A DNA stretch of 9,129 bases from Holosporaceae bacterium (GTDB lineage: Bacteria; Pseudomonadota; Alphaproteobacteria; UBA3830), in NCBI GenBank assembly GCA_031265715.1, contig JAISCG010000025.1, forward strand, positions 1 through 9,129, given 5' to 3'. A program made the translations under genes and the position numbers. The notes under the pieces were generated by a model. That model was not told where the DNA came from and made no database searches. It saw only the letters and a list, made by a program, of their open reading frames with translations. Below are positions 1-6,382 of this stretch, piece by piece (the first letter of the stretch is position 1; each line of letters begins with the position of its first letter).

Positions 1-1563
1 ATGACCGAAAATGTTCTCGACGATCCTGTGCCCAATTTCATTCAATTTGTCGCAGGTGTGAACAATAATACTGCGATCTTTGATTTCAAAAAATAAATCC
101 GCATCGAATTTTTCGGGACGAACCGTTCCGACAGCGATGGGCAAAGGCGTTGTGTGATCCGTGAGCTGCGGATACCGAAGAGTGATATCCCGGGAAAAAG
201 TGAGGCGGGAATCCGTTTTTCCGAACAGATCCGCGACAAAAACCAGCGCCTGCTCAAAATCCGTCTCCGGAGTGAAAACGACGTTCATCGGAACCGTATC
301 TTCAAAAAAAACGTCGGTTTTTTCTGCTCCCCGGTATTTTGTCCTGTACCCCAGACTGTAATTTTCGCAGCCGTTCAGTCGGTACAGATACACCAGCAGA
401 AGAGTCTCCAAAATTGTTCGAGCGTCGGCATTTTCAAACAGCAGAGAAAGTTTTTCAAGCAAATCTTCTGAAAAAACCGTGATTTCGCGGAAAAAAGATG
501 TTTTTGCCCCCGGCGACGTCGGTATCCAAAAATTCAAACCGACAACCTTTTCCAGAACTCGCACCCAGAACGGCTCATGCTTCGCCAACAACTCCGCCTG
601 TTCCCGCAGACGCCGCAGAAAATCGGGATCGAAGGAAGTCAACTGATCCCCCTCCCGCAGATTGTACATTTCTGCGAATTCCTGCGCGGAATATTCCACA
701 TTGTTGAAATTTCTCAGATGCGAAAGTGCGATATCGTTCGTTTTGGTTGATATTCTCAGGTAATCCTTTGATATTTCGACCAAAGTTCCGGCAGGGTATC
801 TTCCCTTCTTATCCAGAATATCTATTTTTTGAGCAAAAAATACCAGATCTTTAATCACGAATTTCGGCAGAGTCATCCTGTTTGCGTAGCCGAGAAAACT
901 TGTGGCTCTGTAGATGCGATACACATCCTGCGCGGAAAATTCCCCGGAAATAACCGCAAAATTCTCGGGTTTTTGGTACATTGTGTAGTAGGAGCGCAGG
1001 CTCATATCCTGCTTCGTTTTTGTGTAGGTGCCGTTTTTCAGCTCATCCAGCAATTCTCTGAAAGAACTGATCGATTTTTCCATGCACTTCATATCGAGGG
1101 TGAAGTTCGTGTCTTCATTGTCCACATCGACGATTACCTGCTTAAGGATATCCCCCGTGTCGACCCCCTCTTCGATCACGTGCCAGGTGGCTCCGTGGAC
1201 GCGTTCGTCGTTTAGGATTGCCTGGGAAGTTGCGTGAACTCCGGCATATTTCGGCAGAGGAGCATTGTGGTAGTTGATTGAAAAAACCCGGGGCAATTCT
1301 ATCAACTCTTTGTCAAGAATTCTCGTGTTGGATATGCTGAAGAGAAAGTCGCATTCTGTCTCGCGCATCCGGTCCTTCAAAACCTGCAACGAATTTGTGT
1401 GCGGGATGCCTTTCTGCTCGGCAAACGCCACCACGTTCTCGGTCGGAGAACACACCCCGAGCAAATCGTACCCGCTTTCAAGTATGGCCTTCATGCAGCG
1501 GTCGGCCATACTGTCCTCTCCTACCAAAAAACAGCTGACCTTTTTGTTGATACGCCCTTTCAA
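1..1563 (-). CDS. N-formylating nonribosomal peptide synthetase, loading-module 5' part (truncated at window edge)
   Basis: I see 521 codons, open through the left edge. Residues about 8-180 form a formyltransferase fold like methionyl-tRNA formyltransferase: INYHNAPLPKYAGVHATS gives N97 and H99, and GATWHVIEEGVDTGDIL gives D135. The H-to-D distance of 36 equals that of E. coli Fmt (H108, D144). Residues about 200-285 resemble the Fmt C-terminal barrel (YPAGTLVEIS). Residues about 330-521 resemble the second half of an NRPS condensation domain (LLLVYLYRLNGCENYSLGY, then DTVPMNVVF), without an HHxxxDG motif. Known family: formyltransferase domains lead the loading module of formylating synthetases such as LgrA, where they N-formylate the first carrier-bound amino acid. 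Inference: an adenylation domain follows beyond the window. The start is TTG at 1563: AGGAGG lies at 1570-1575, six bases upstream, and an in-frame TAG lies at 1576-1578. A stand-alone sugar or tRNA formyltransferase is less likely because of the C-like extension. Confidence 0.82.
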   Translation of the reverse strand, partial: MKGRINKKVSCFLVGEDSMADRCMKAILESGYDLLGVCSPTENVVAFAEQKGIPHTNSLQVLKDRMRETECDFLFSISNTRILDKELIELPRVFSINYHNAPLPKYAGVHATSQAILNDERVHGATWHVIEEGVDTGDILKQVIVDVDNEDTNFTLDMKCMEKSISSFRELLDELKNGTYTKTKQDMSLRSYYTMYQKPENFAVISGEFSAQDVYRIYRATSFLGYANRMTLPKFVIKDLVFFAQKIDILDKKGRYPAGTLVEISKDYLRISTKTNDIALSHLRNFNNVEYSAQEFAEMYNLREGDQLTSFDPDFLRRLREQAELLAKHEPFWVRVLEKVVGLNFWIPTSPGAKTSFFREITVFSEDLLEKLSLLFENADARTILETLLLVYLYRLNGCENYSLGYRTKYRGAEKTDVFFEDTVPMNVVFTPETDFEQALVFVADLFGKTDSRLTFSRDITLRYPQLTDHTTPLPIAVGTVRPEKFDADLFFEIKDRSIIVHTCDKLNEIGHRIVENIFGH

Positions 1564-1599
1564 AATACCCCTCCTCTACTGTGTCCTAGCAAATGTTAA

Positions 1600-1628
1600 T
1601 AAATATCACAACTTATCCAATAAGTAAA
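1600..1628 (-). promoter_or_regulatory. Possible promoter with operator-like dyad upstream of the synthetase gene
   Basis: On the minus strand TTTACT (1628-1623) and TATTTA (1605-1600) are separated by 17 bases in an AT-rich stretch. The perfect dyad ACTTAT-cca-ATAAGT (1611-1625) overlaps the -35 box and the spacer, where a repressor would sit. The -10 match is poor, so the promoter is tentative; the dyad itself is certain. The remaining intergenic DNA (1564-1739) is AT-rich. I see no convincing terminator for the upstream pseudopilin gene in it. Confidence 0.3.
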
Positions 1629-1739
1629 GCCTCGATTGCAGAAAATTCTATTTTTTCCACTCAATTGTGACTCTTACTTTGCAATACGACAAAGATTTTT
1701 ACACAAAATTATTTTAATTTATTTTTCAGCCGAATGAGA

Positions 1740-2529
1740 TCAGACGGACGGAGGCGCAGTTTCTTCGAACAATCCCGGTTTCGGAGTGAAAATTATTACA
1801 ATCGGCTTCCCTATTGTTGTATGACCGCTGGTAAAATTATTTTTAATCCGCAACAGGTATAACCCCAGCTTCTCGGACATGGACTTTAGGTATCCGGTTG
1901 TTCCATCCGAAAAATATATGATATTCGCCGAATTCCCTTCGTACAAACGCGGCATTATGAGTATTTTTATTTCACCGGACTCCACGCTCAACCCTTCGTA
2001 TATGCTACCACATGAGTATGTACTTCCGGCAGAGCTCTTTATCGGAGAATAACTGCCTCGATTTGACGAAATGTCTATTTTTGTGTAATTCGGTCCAAGA
2101 CCACAATTGGTGTTAGCTATCCAGCACAATTTAGCCTGTCCGTTTCCCACGCCTTTTACGCAATAGTATTCGAACTGAAAGTGATATCCGTGCAGCATCT
2201 TGAAAGAAGATGATGATTTTGAATACTGTTGAGCTCCTCCGCTGTAGAACGGCGTCCACGCAGCGTGAGCGATCCTCATAAGATCCGTCCGAGTGACACT
2301 ATTATTTTCCCGTCCCTGACTAACATTTTGGATCATGTTTATGGCGCAGTGGGTGCAAAATCTCGTTCGCTCCCGAATACGCGCCAATTTCACCGCGTCA
2401 TGTATATAATATATAATCACAATTAGTATCGGGATGGCAAATACAAATTCAATTAAAACTGCTCCGCTATTAGCTCTTCTAAGAGCCTGCCCCCCCCCCC
2501 CGTTGTATTACAGTCATAAATTTAGACAA
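1740..2529 (-). CDS. TadE-like pseudopilin, reading frame interrupted by a poly-G tract (phase-variable or broken)
   Basis: The uninterrupted part runs from about 2489 to 1740. Read in that frame, the N-terminus is QALRRANSGAVLIEFVFAI followed by PILIV: a basic stretch, a glycine, Glu at +5 and a hydrophobic helix. This is the signature of type IV prepilin-like TadE/TadF proteins, which are cleaved after Gly and assist the Flp/Tad pilus at the cytoplasmic membrane. The rest (about 220 residues) is an exported domain with several Cys, which I do not recognise. The likely start is TTG at 2529 (GGAG eight bases upstream) or ATG at 2517. From either start the 12-G run at 2501-2490 shifts the frame into TAG after about a dozen codons. 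Eleven or fourteen G would restore one frame of about 262 residues. A GTG at 2420 could start an internal ORF but has no ribosome-binding site and would lose most of the membrane helix. No other tad genes are in view. Confidence 0.62.
2490..2501. repeat. Homopolymer C(12)/G(12) tract inside the TadE-like gene
   Basis: Twelve consecutive C on the plus strand, i.e. G on the coding strand, lie between the start codons and the transmembrane segment of the TadE-like gene. Such tracts expand and contract by slipped-strand mispairing and are classic phase-variation switches. They are also a common site of sequencing error. The length given here is out of frame; one base fewer or two more would be in frame. 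Confidence 0.9.
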
Positions 2530-2609
2530 TATTTTTACTCCAAAAGTTAAATGCTCATCATTATGATATTTTGCCGCAACGCAGATTGCATTCGTCGTAG
2601 GCGCCCGGG

Positions 2610-3350
2610 TTATCTGCGGCTTTTTTCGAAAAATTTCGGAGCACTGCGATTGAGGGATTGTCGCCCCAGTTGGTGCAGTTTCGCCGAAATTTTGCTGTCT
2701 ATGAGGGAATAGTAGGACGGCATAAACGAGATCTTGGATTTAATCTCCGATGCTGCCTGCTGCACCCTCGGAGATGAATTGATTTTTCGATTCATCACGT
2801 TACTCCAGGTGTTGTAAACCGTTGCGCAGTACGGTTTGTAGTATTTTTCGGCTTTTGAATGATAATACCCGACGGCATGGGTCCAGGAATTGTAGGTATT
2901 TTTCAGGCTCAGGAAAAATCTGGCGGCATAGTCTACGTTGTATTTCGGAGTAAAGGCTTCCTCGAGAGTCTTAAATGCTCCCCTGTGGTGTATCAGATTT
3001 ACCTGCATGCATCCGACGTCTATATTTCTTTTTCCCCGGGCTATGAATTTTTTAACGGCGGCAATCGCTGCGCTTTTGGTCGAGAAATAATAGCTTTTTC
3101 CCGCGACGCACACCGTCCACGGATACGGACGCTTGCGATAAGAACCGTCCGATCGTCCGGATTCGACTGTTCCAATCGCCATGAACAGTCTGTGCGGAAT
3201 TCCGTATTTTTTTTCGGCGGATGAAATTTCGCTCTCGCACAAATCATGCTGCGAGAAATATCCCTCGGGCGTTTTTAGCGGGACCTTCTCCGCGCCGCGG
3301 ATCAGCGAAAAATACAATACCAAAAAAAGTACAAAACCTGCTCTCAACAC
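2610..3350 (-). CDS. Secreted lytic transglycosylase, SLT (lysozyme-like) domain
   Basis: This is a 246-residue protein. Residues 1-19 are a signal peptide (hydrophobic FVLFLVLYFSLI, then RGA), so it acts in the periplasm or outside the cell. The SLT fold spans about residues 38-185. It has IGTVESGR with the probable catalytic Glu63, DVGCMQVNLIHH (the G-x-M-Q-V/I-N motif) at 111-122 and AVGYYH at 159-164. Family knowledge: these enzymes cleave the MurNAc-GlcNAc bond of peptidoglycan with formation of an anhydro ring, often to let an envelope-spanning machine pass. A block at about residues 70-108 separates the first two motifs. The C-terminal 60 residues are basic and unassigned. GTG at 3350 is the start, with GGGAG six bases upstream. 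It lies 80 bases upstream of the TadE-like gene on the same strand, so a role in pilus assembly is plausible but inferred. Confidence 0.88.
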   Translation of the reverse strand: MLRAGFVLFLVLYFSLIRGAEKVPLKTPEGYFSQHDLCESEISSAEKKYGIPHRLFMAIGTVESGRSDGSYRKRPYPWTVCVAGKSYYFSTKSAAIAAVKKFIARGKRNIDVGCMQVNLIHHRGAFKTLEEAFTPKYNVDYAARFFLSLKNTYNSWTHAVGYYHSKAEKYYKPYCATVYNTWSNVMNRKINSSPRVQQAASEIKSKISFMPSYYSLIDSKISAKLHQLGRQSLNRSAPKFFEKSRR

Positions 3351-3391
3351 CTTTTTCTCCCAATACTAAAGCTTCCACCGATGTTAGGAGC

Positions 3392-3428
3392 AAAAAGCGT
3401 GCCGCGATTCGCGATATTAACGCTTTTT
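3392..3428 (-). terminator. Nested hairpin, candidate (bidirectional) intrinsic terminator
   Basis: A 9-bp perfect stem, AAAAAGCGT (3392-3400) with ACGCTTTTT (3420-3428), encloses a second stem CGCG-att-CGCG (3403-3413). The A run on one side and T run on the other give a U tract in both directions. On the minus strand it could end transcription from the small-protein gene at 3777-4280 before the transglycosylase. Its distance of about 350 bases from that stop codon makes the assignment uncertain. Confidence 0.45.
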
Positions 3429-3557
3429 CCGTTTATGAGGGGAGCGGAAGGGGAAAAGATTAACGGCGGATCCCGGAGTTTTCGATTGTTAAATAATTTC
3501 CGGAGATTTATCGAGAAAAAGTGCGCAATTTTTGCACTCCGAAACAGCAGGTCCTCA

Positions 3558-3761
3558 CGTCATTGTGAGAAGCAACGCGACGCGGCAATCCGGATTTTAA
3601 AGACGCGAAAGTATTTCCATAAATACTGCAGAAGGAGACTCAAAGGGAAATTGAAATTTCAGGCAAAAAAAAAGATCCGACGGGCACTAAAATCCAGAGA
3701 TTTAAAATTTGCTGTAATTTGAGTTTTGGATTGCCGCGTCGCTTTGTTTCTCGCAATGACG
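3558..3761. repeat. 204-bp element bounded by 34-bp inverted repeats (MITE-like)
   Basis: The left arm (3558-3591) begins CGTCATTGTGAGAAGC and ends GCGACGCGGCAATCC. The right arm (3728-3761) is its reverse complement at 31 of 34 positions. The 136-bp interior holds no gene and includes an A-rich run. Sequences of the CGTCATTGCGAG...GCAATCC type are, as I recall, dispersed repeats in several unrelated bacteria, including intracellular ones. Two facing copies could be one non-autonomous transposable unit or two independent repeat insertions. I see no clear target-site duplication. Confidence 0.7.
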
Positions 3762-3776
3762 AGGCGCAACACTCAA

Positions 3777-4280
3777 TCAAACGAAACGGGAGGTGAAATT
3801 AAAAATCCTCATCGGACCCCAGCAATTAAGAATCGGATCCCCACCATCAAGAATCGGATTCTCGTCATCAAAACTCAGATCCTTGTCATCAAACCCGGCG
3901 AATGCAGGTGCAGGGTCATCAACCTCGGCAACAACAGGTGCAGGCGCGTCCAAAAAACCTTCGGGAAAATCAGGCATGTTTTTCACGAACCAGCACACCA
4001 TTGTCTTCTTACGCCTGCGATCCAAACGGGATAACCTGGGTATATCCAAGCCGTGTTCTCTTCCCAATTCTATTACCGAAACTAATACCTCTTTACTGTA
4101 TCTTTTTAATCTGGCAGACATCAAGTTAAAAGCATCAGCACCACACTCTCTCATCAACTTTTTCACCGCCGCCTGTTCCCTTCTTGTCTGAGGCGTACCA
4201 CGCAGGGAGTGCCTAAACATGCAACTCACATCTCCGTAGGCTATACTCAATACTCCGCACAAAAACATTAACTTCTTCAT
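3777..4280 (-). CDS. Small exported protein with repetitive acidic tail, function unknown
   Basis: I do not recognise this protein. It has 167 residues if it starts at ATG 4280. That start has GGAG six bases upstream and begins MKKLMFLCGVLSIAYG, a normal signal peptide. The in-frame ATG at 4292 would add only MEKI and would lack a ribosome-binding site. After the signal comes a basic, probably helical region (about residues 22-100, with RLSRLDRRRKK near 82-92). An acidic low-complexity tail follows: two ten-residue repeats (DAPAPVVAEV, DDPAPAFAGF; 111-130) and three seven-residue repeats (DDKDLSF, DDENPIL, DGGDPIL; 131-151), then a C-terminus with one Cys. The gene has its own promoter and lies 98 bases downstream of thrS. 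The basic body with an acidic tail could suit a binding or secreted effector-like protein, but this is only inference. Confidence 0.68.
   Translation of the reverse strand: MKKLMFLCGVLSIAYGDVSCMFRHSLRGTPQTRREQAAVKKLMRECGADAFNLMSARLKRYSKEVLVSVIELGREHGLDIPRLSRLDRRRKKTMVCWFVKNMPDFPEGFLDAPAPVVAEVDDPAPAFAGFDDKDLSFDDENPILDGGDPILNCWGPMRIFNFTSRFV
3828..3950 (-). repeat. Intragenic tandem repeats: two 30-nt and three 21-nt units
   Basis: Three consecutive 21-nt units lie at 3828-3848, 3849-3869 and 3870-3890. The first two share AAGAATCGGAT on the plus strand, and each codes for a heptapeptide of D-D/G-x-x-P/L-I/S-L/F type. Two diverged 30-nt units (3891-3950) code for D-A/D-P-A-P decapeptides. Being in-frame multiples of three, copy-number changes would alter tail length without breaking the gene. 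Confidence 0.75.
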
Positions 4281-4312
4281 AATTTTCTCCATTCCAATTG
4301 GTTAACGGGTGC

Positions 4313-4342
4313 ATTGTAGCTTGAATACAAATCGCTTATCAA
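4313..4342 (-). promoter_or_regulatory. Sigma-70-type promoter for the small exported protein
   Basis: On the minus strand, TTGATA (4342-4337) and TACAAT (4318-4313) each match the consensus at five of six positions, with an 18-base spacer. Transcription would begin near 4306, giving a leader of about 26 bases before the ATG at 4280. This short leader also favours that ATG over the one at 4292. Confidence 0.6.
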
Positions 4343-4378
4343 TAAAAAATGCTAAAAAATCCTCCGCTGAGATTGATA

Positions 4379-6241
4379 TCAAATTACGGGAGGCTGCGAC
4401 GCTTTCACAATCTTCGACACTGCCTCGGCAACCGGCAGGGTTTCCTGATTTCCGTCCGCGTACCTGAGTGTCAGCTTATTTCCCTTTTCCTCCTCGGCTC
4501 CGATAACCACGATGATAGGAGTTTTTTCAAGGATGTGACTCCTTATTTTGTAGGAAATTTTTTCGGCTCTCAGATCAAGCTCGGTTCTTATGCCGCTCTC
4601 GTCGAATTGTCGGAAGATTTTTTTGGCATAGTCGTCAAAATCGTTGGTGATTGTCGTAATAACCGCCTGCACCGGACTGAGCCAAAGGGGAACTCTCCCG
4701 GCGTAATGTTCCAACATAATTCCGATGAATCTTTCCAAAGATCCGAGAACGGCTCTGTGCAGCATGATGGGATGATGCTTCTGACCGTCTTCGCCGATGT
4801 ACCAGGCTCCGAGTTTTTCCGGCAGTTGAAAATCGACCTGCAAAGTTCCGCATTGCCACTCGCGTCCGATTTTATCTTTCAGCACGAATTCCAATTTTGG
4901 CCCGTAGAAAGCTCCCTCTCCTTTGTTCAGAGTAAAATCGAGCCCCGCTTCCAGGGTGGCTTTTTTCAAAAGTTCCTCGGAGACGTCCCAAATTTCGTCG
5001 GTTCCGGTTCTTTTTTCCGGACGATCCGAAAATTTCACACTGAAATTATCGAAGCCGAGATCTTTATAAACATTCGCCAACAGCAGGCAGAATTTTTTCG
5101 TTTCGGAGCTGATTTGTTCCGGCGTACAAAAAATGTGGGCGTCGTCCTGGGTAAATCCGCGAACTCTCATGGTTCCGTACAGAGCTCCCGACGGCTCATT
5201 GCGATGGCAGCAGCCGAATTCCGCCATGCGCAGAGGCAGATCCCGGTAACTTTTTACTCCCTGTTTGAAAATTTGAACGGCTCCCGGACAATTCATCGGC
5301 TTGATCGCCAAAATTCGACCTTCCGACTCGGCGATGAACATATGTTCCCGATATTTTTCCCAGTGACCGGAGGCTTCCCAGAGCGAACGATCTATCATCT
5401 GAGGAGTGCATACCTCCACGTATCCGTCTTTTTGAATGCGGCGTCTCATGTAATCCTTCAGGACATTGTACATCGTCCAACCTTTCGGATGCCAAAAAAT
5501 ACATCCCGGAGATTCCTCCTGCATGTGAAAAAGATCCATTTCTTTTGCTATTTTTCGGTGGTCTCTTTTTTCGGCCTCCGCCAGATTGTACAGGTACGTT
5601 TCGAGATCTTCCTTCGAAAACCACGACGTGGCGTAGATTCGCTGCAACATATCGCGCTTCGAATCTCCCCGCCAATAGGCTCCGGCTATTTTCATCAACT
5701 TAAAATGAACGGATGCCGATCCGGTTTTCGGCAGATGCGGACCGCGACACAGATCTGCAAAGTCGTCGCCGTGTCGGTAGATCGTGACGTCGCTCACGTC
5801 GAGATCCAGGATTAATTCCGCCTTGAACGGCTCGTTCGCAGCTTCGAACATTTCGAGGGCGGCGCTTTTGGATATTACCTCGCGCGTGATTTTGTAATCT
5901 CTTTTAATAATCTCCCGCATCTTCTTTTCGATTTTTTCAAAATCTTCCGGAGTTATCTGATGCTCGCAGGCGATGTCATAGTAGAAACCGTTTTCTATCA
6001 CCGGACCGATGGCTATTTTCGCATTCGGCCACAGTTCTTTCAGTGATTGAGCCATGATGTGTGAGGTTGTGTGTCTCATTATTTCGAGAGCCGCAGGATG
6101 TCCCTCGGTGATGAACTCGACGTCGGTGCCTTCTGAAACCGTGCTCGAAAGGTCCGTCGCAACACCGGCAACAAACATTGCAACGGCTTTTTTTACGCCG
6201 CCGCGCTTCATCAACTCAAATCCCGAAATTTTATTATCCAT
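4379..6241 (-). CDS. thrS: Threonyl-tRNA synthetase
   Basis: This is a class II synthetase that charges tRNA-Thr in the cytoplasm and edits mischarged serine. It has 620 residues from ATG 6241 (AGGAG at 6249-6253, seven bases upstream). The open frame extends to GTG 6274, which has no ribosome-binding site. The editing domain shows H57xxxH61 (HTTSH) and CRGPH (C165, H169). The catalytic core shows FGCCHRNEPSGALYG (motif 2, R347) and HRAVLGSLERFIGI (motif 3, 495-508). The zinc ligands are C318 (PMNCPG), H369 (DDAHIF) and H495. The anticodon-binding domain starts near 525. E. coli ThrRS has 642 residues; the deficit is mainly at the N-terminus, where the first strands of the TGS domain are absent. 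Sequence texture (MAEFGCCHRNEPSGALYG, MRVRGFTQDDAHIF) fits alphaproteobacteria. The gene is transcribed divergently from the HEAGH-protein gene. Confidence 0.97.
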   Translation of the reverse strand: MDNKISGFELMKRGGVKKAVAMFVAGVATDLSSTVSEGTDVEFITEGHPAALEIMRHTTSHIMAQSLKELWPNAKIAIGPVIENGFYYDIACEHQITPEDFEKIEKKMREIIKRDYKITREVISKSAALEMFEAANEPFKAELILDLDVSDVTIYRHGDDFADLCRGPHLPKTGSASVHFKLMKIAGAYWRGDSKRDMLQRIYATSWFSKEDLETYLYNLAEAEKRDHRKIAKEMDLFHMQEESPGCIFWHPKGWTMYNVLKDYMRRRIQKDGYVEVCTPQMIDRSLWEASGHWEKYREHMFIAESEGRILAIKPMNCPGAVQIFKQGVKSYRDLPLRMAEFGCCHRNEPSGALYGTMRVRGFTQDDAHIFCTPEQISSETKKFCLLLANVYKDLGFDNFSVKFSDRPEKRTGTDEIWDVSEELLKKATLEAGLDFTLNKGEGAFYGPKLEFVLKDKIGREWQCGTLQVDFQLPEKLGAWYIGEDGQKHHPIMLHRAVLGSLERFIGIMLEHYAGRVPLWLSPVQAVITTITNDFDDYAKKIFRQFDESGIRTELDLRAEKISYKIRSHILEKTPIIVVIGAEEEKGNKLTLRYADGNQETLPVAEAVSKIVKASQPPVI

Positions 6242-6267
6242 TACGATACTCCTAAATGCGCACGAGC

Positions 6268-6294
6268 GTATCACAGGTAATAAGCCCGGTTCAA
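6268..6294 (-). promoter_or_regulatory. Possible thrS promoter
   Basis: On the minus strand TTGAAC (6294-6289) is followed after 15 bases by TGATAC (6273-6268), preceded by TG. The spacing is short and the -10 box imperfect, so this is only a candidate. It would give a very short leader ahead of the AGGAG at 6253-6249. I see no T-box leader or attenuator hairpin in front of thrS. Confidence 0.28.
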
Positions 6295-6302
6295 GATCGG
6301 AT

Positions 6303-6328
6303 TTGGAGTCGACTTTTGGAGTTGACTT
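6303..6328. repeat. 13-nt tandem repeat in the divergent thrS / HEAGH-gene promoter region
   Basis: Two adjacent 13-nt units, TTGGAGTCGACTT (6303-6315) and TTGGAGTTGACTT (6316-6328), differ at one base. The second provides the candidate -35 box TTGACT of the plus-strand gene. The arrangement resembles a direct-repeat binding site for a regulator covering the -35 region. Confidence 0.6.
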
Positions 6329-6350
6329 TTTGCGGATTTTATGTTCAAAT
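6322..6350 (+). promoter_or_regulatory. Candidate promoter of the HEAGH-protein gene
   Basis: TTGACT (6322-6327, five of six) is followed after 17 bases by TCAAAT (6345-6350, four of six). Transcription would start near 6357, about 26 bases ahead of the ATG. The ribosome-binding site is unusual: a run of six G (6372-6377) five bases before ATG 6383, rather than a standard AGGAG. Confidence 0.42.
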
Positions 6351-6382
6351 ACGATTCGTTTTTAAGATAATGGGGGGTAAAT

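Larger units (their letters stand above)
3351..3776. other. Non-coding stretch of about 430 bp between the transglycosylase and the small exported protein
   Basis: I see no supportable gene here on either strand. The open frames are short, lack ribosome-binding sites and run through repeat sequence. The stretch holds the nested hairpin at 3392-3428, a small AGTGC/GCACT hairpin near 3510-3535 and the inverted-repeat element at 3558-3761. Confidence 0.6.

Noticed and set aside
154..1627. Several plus-strand open frames of 66-128 codons
   Set aside because: All but their ends lie antisense to the formyltransferase/NRPS gene and resemble no protein.
3381..3722. 113-codon plus-strand frame
   Set aside because: It runs through the hairpin and the left inverted-repeat arm and has a composition typical of translated repeats, with no supported start.
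3777..4280. Possible lipoprotein signal (Cys20)
   Set aside because: The residues before the Cys (GDVSC) do not fit a lipobox; an ordinary signal peptide is more likely.
4349..5815. Long open frame of 488 codons on the plus strand
   Set aside because: It lies wholly antisense to thrS, whose protein is unmistakable. It has no domain or ribosome-binding site and is explained by codon bias of the opposite strand.
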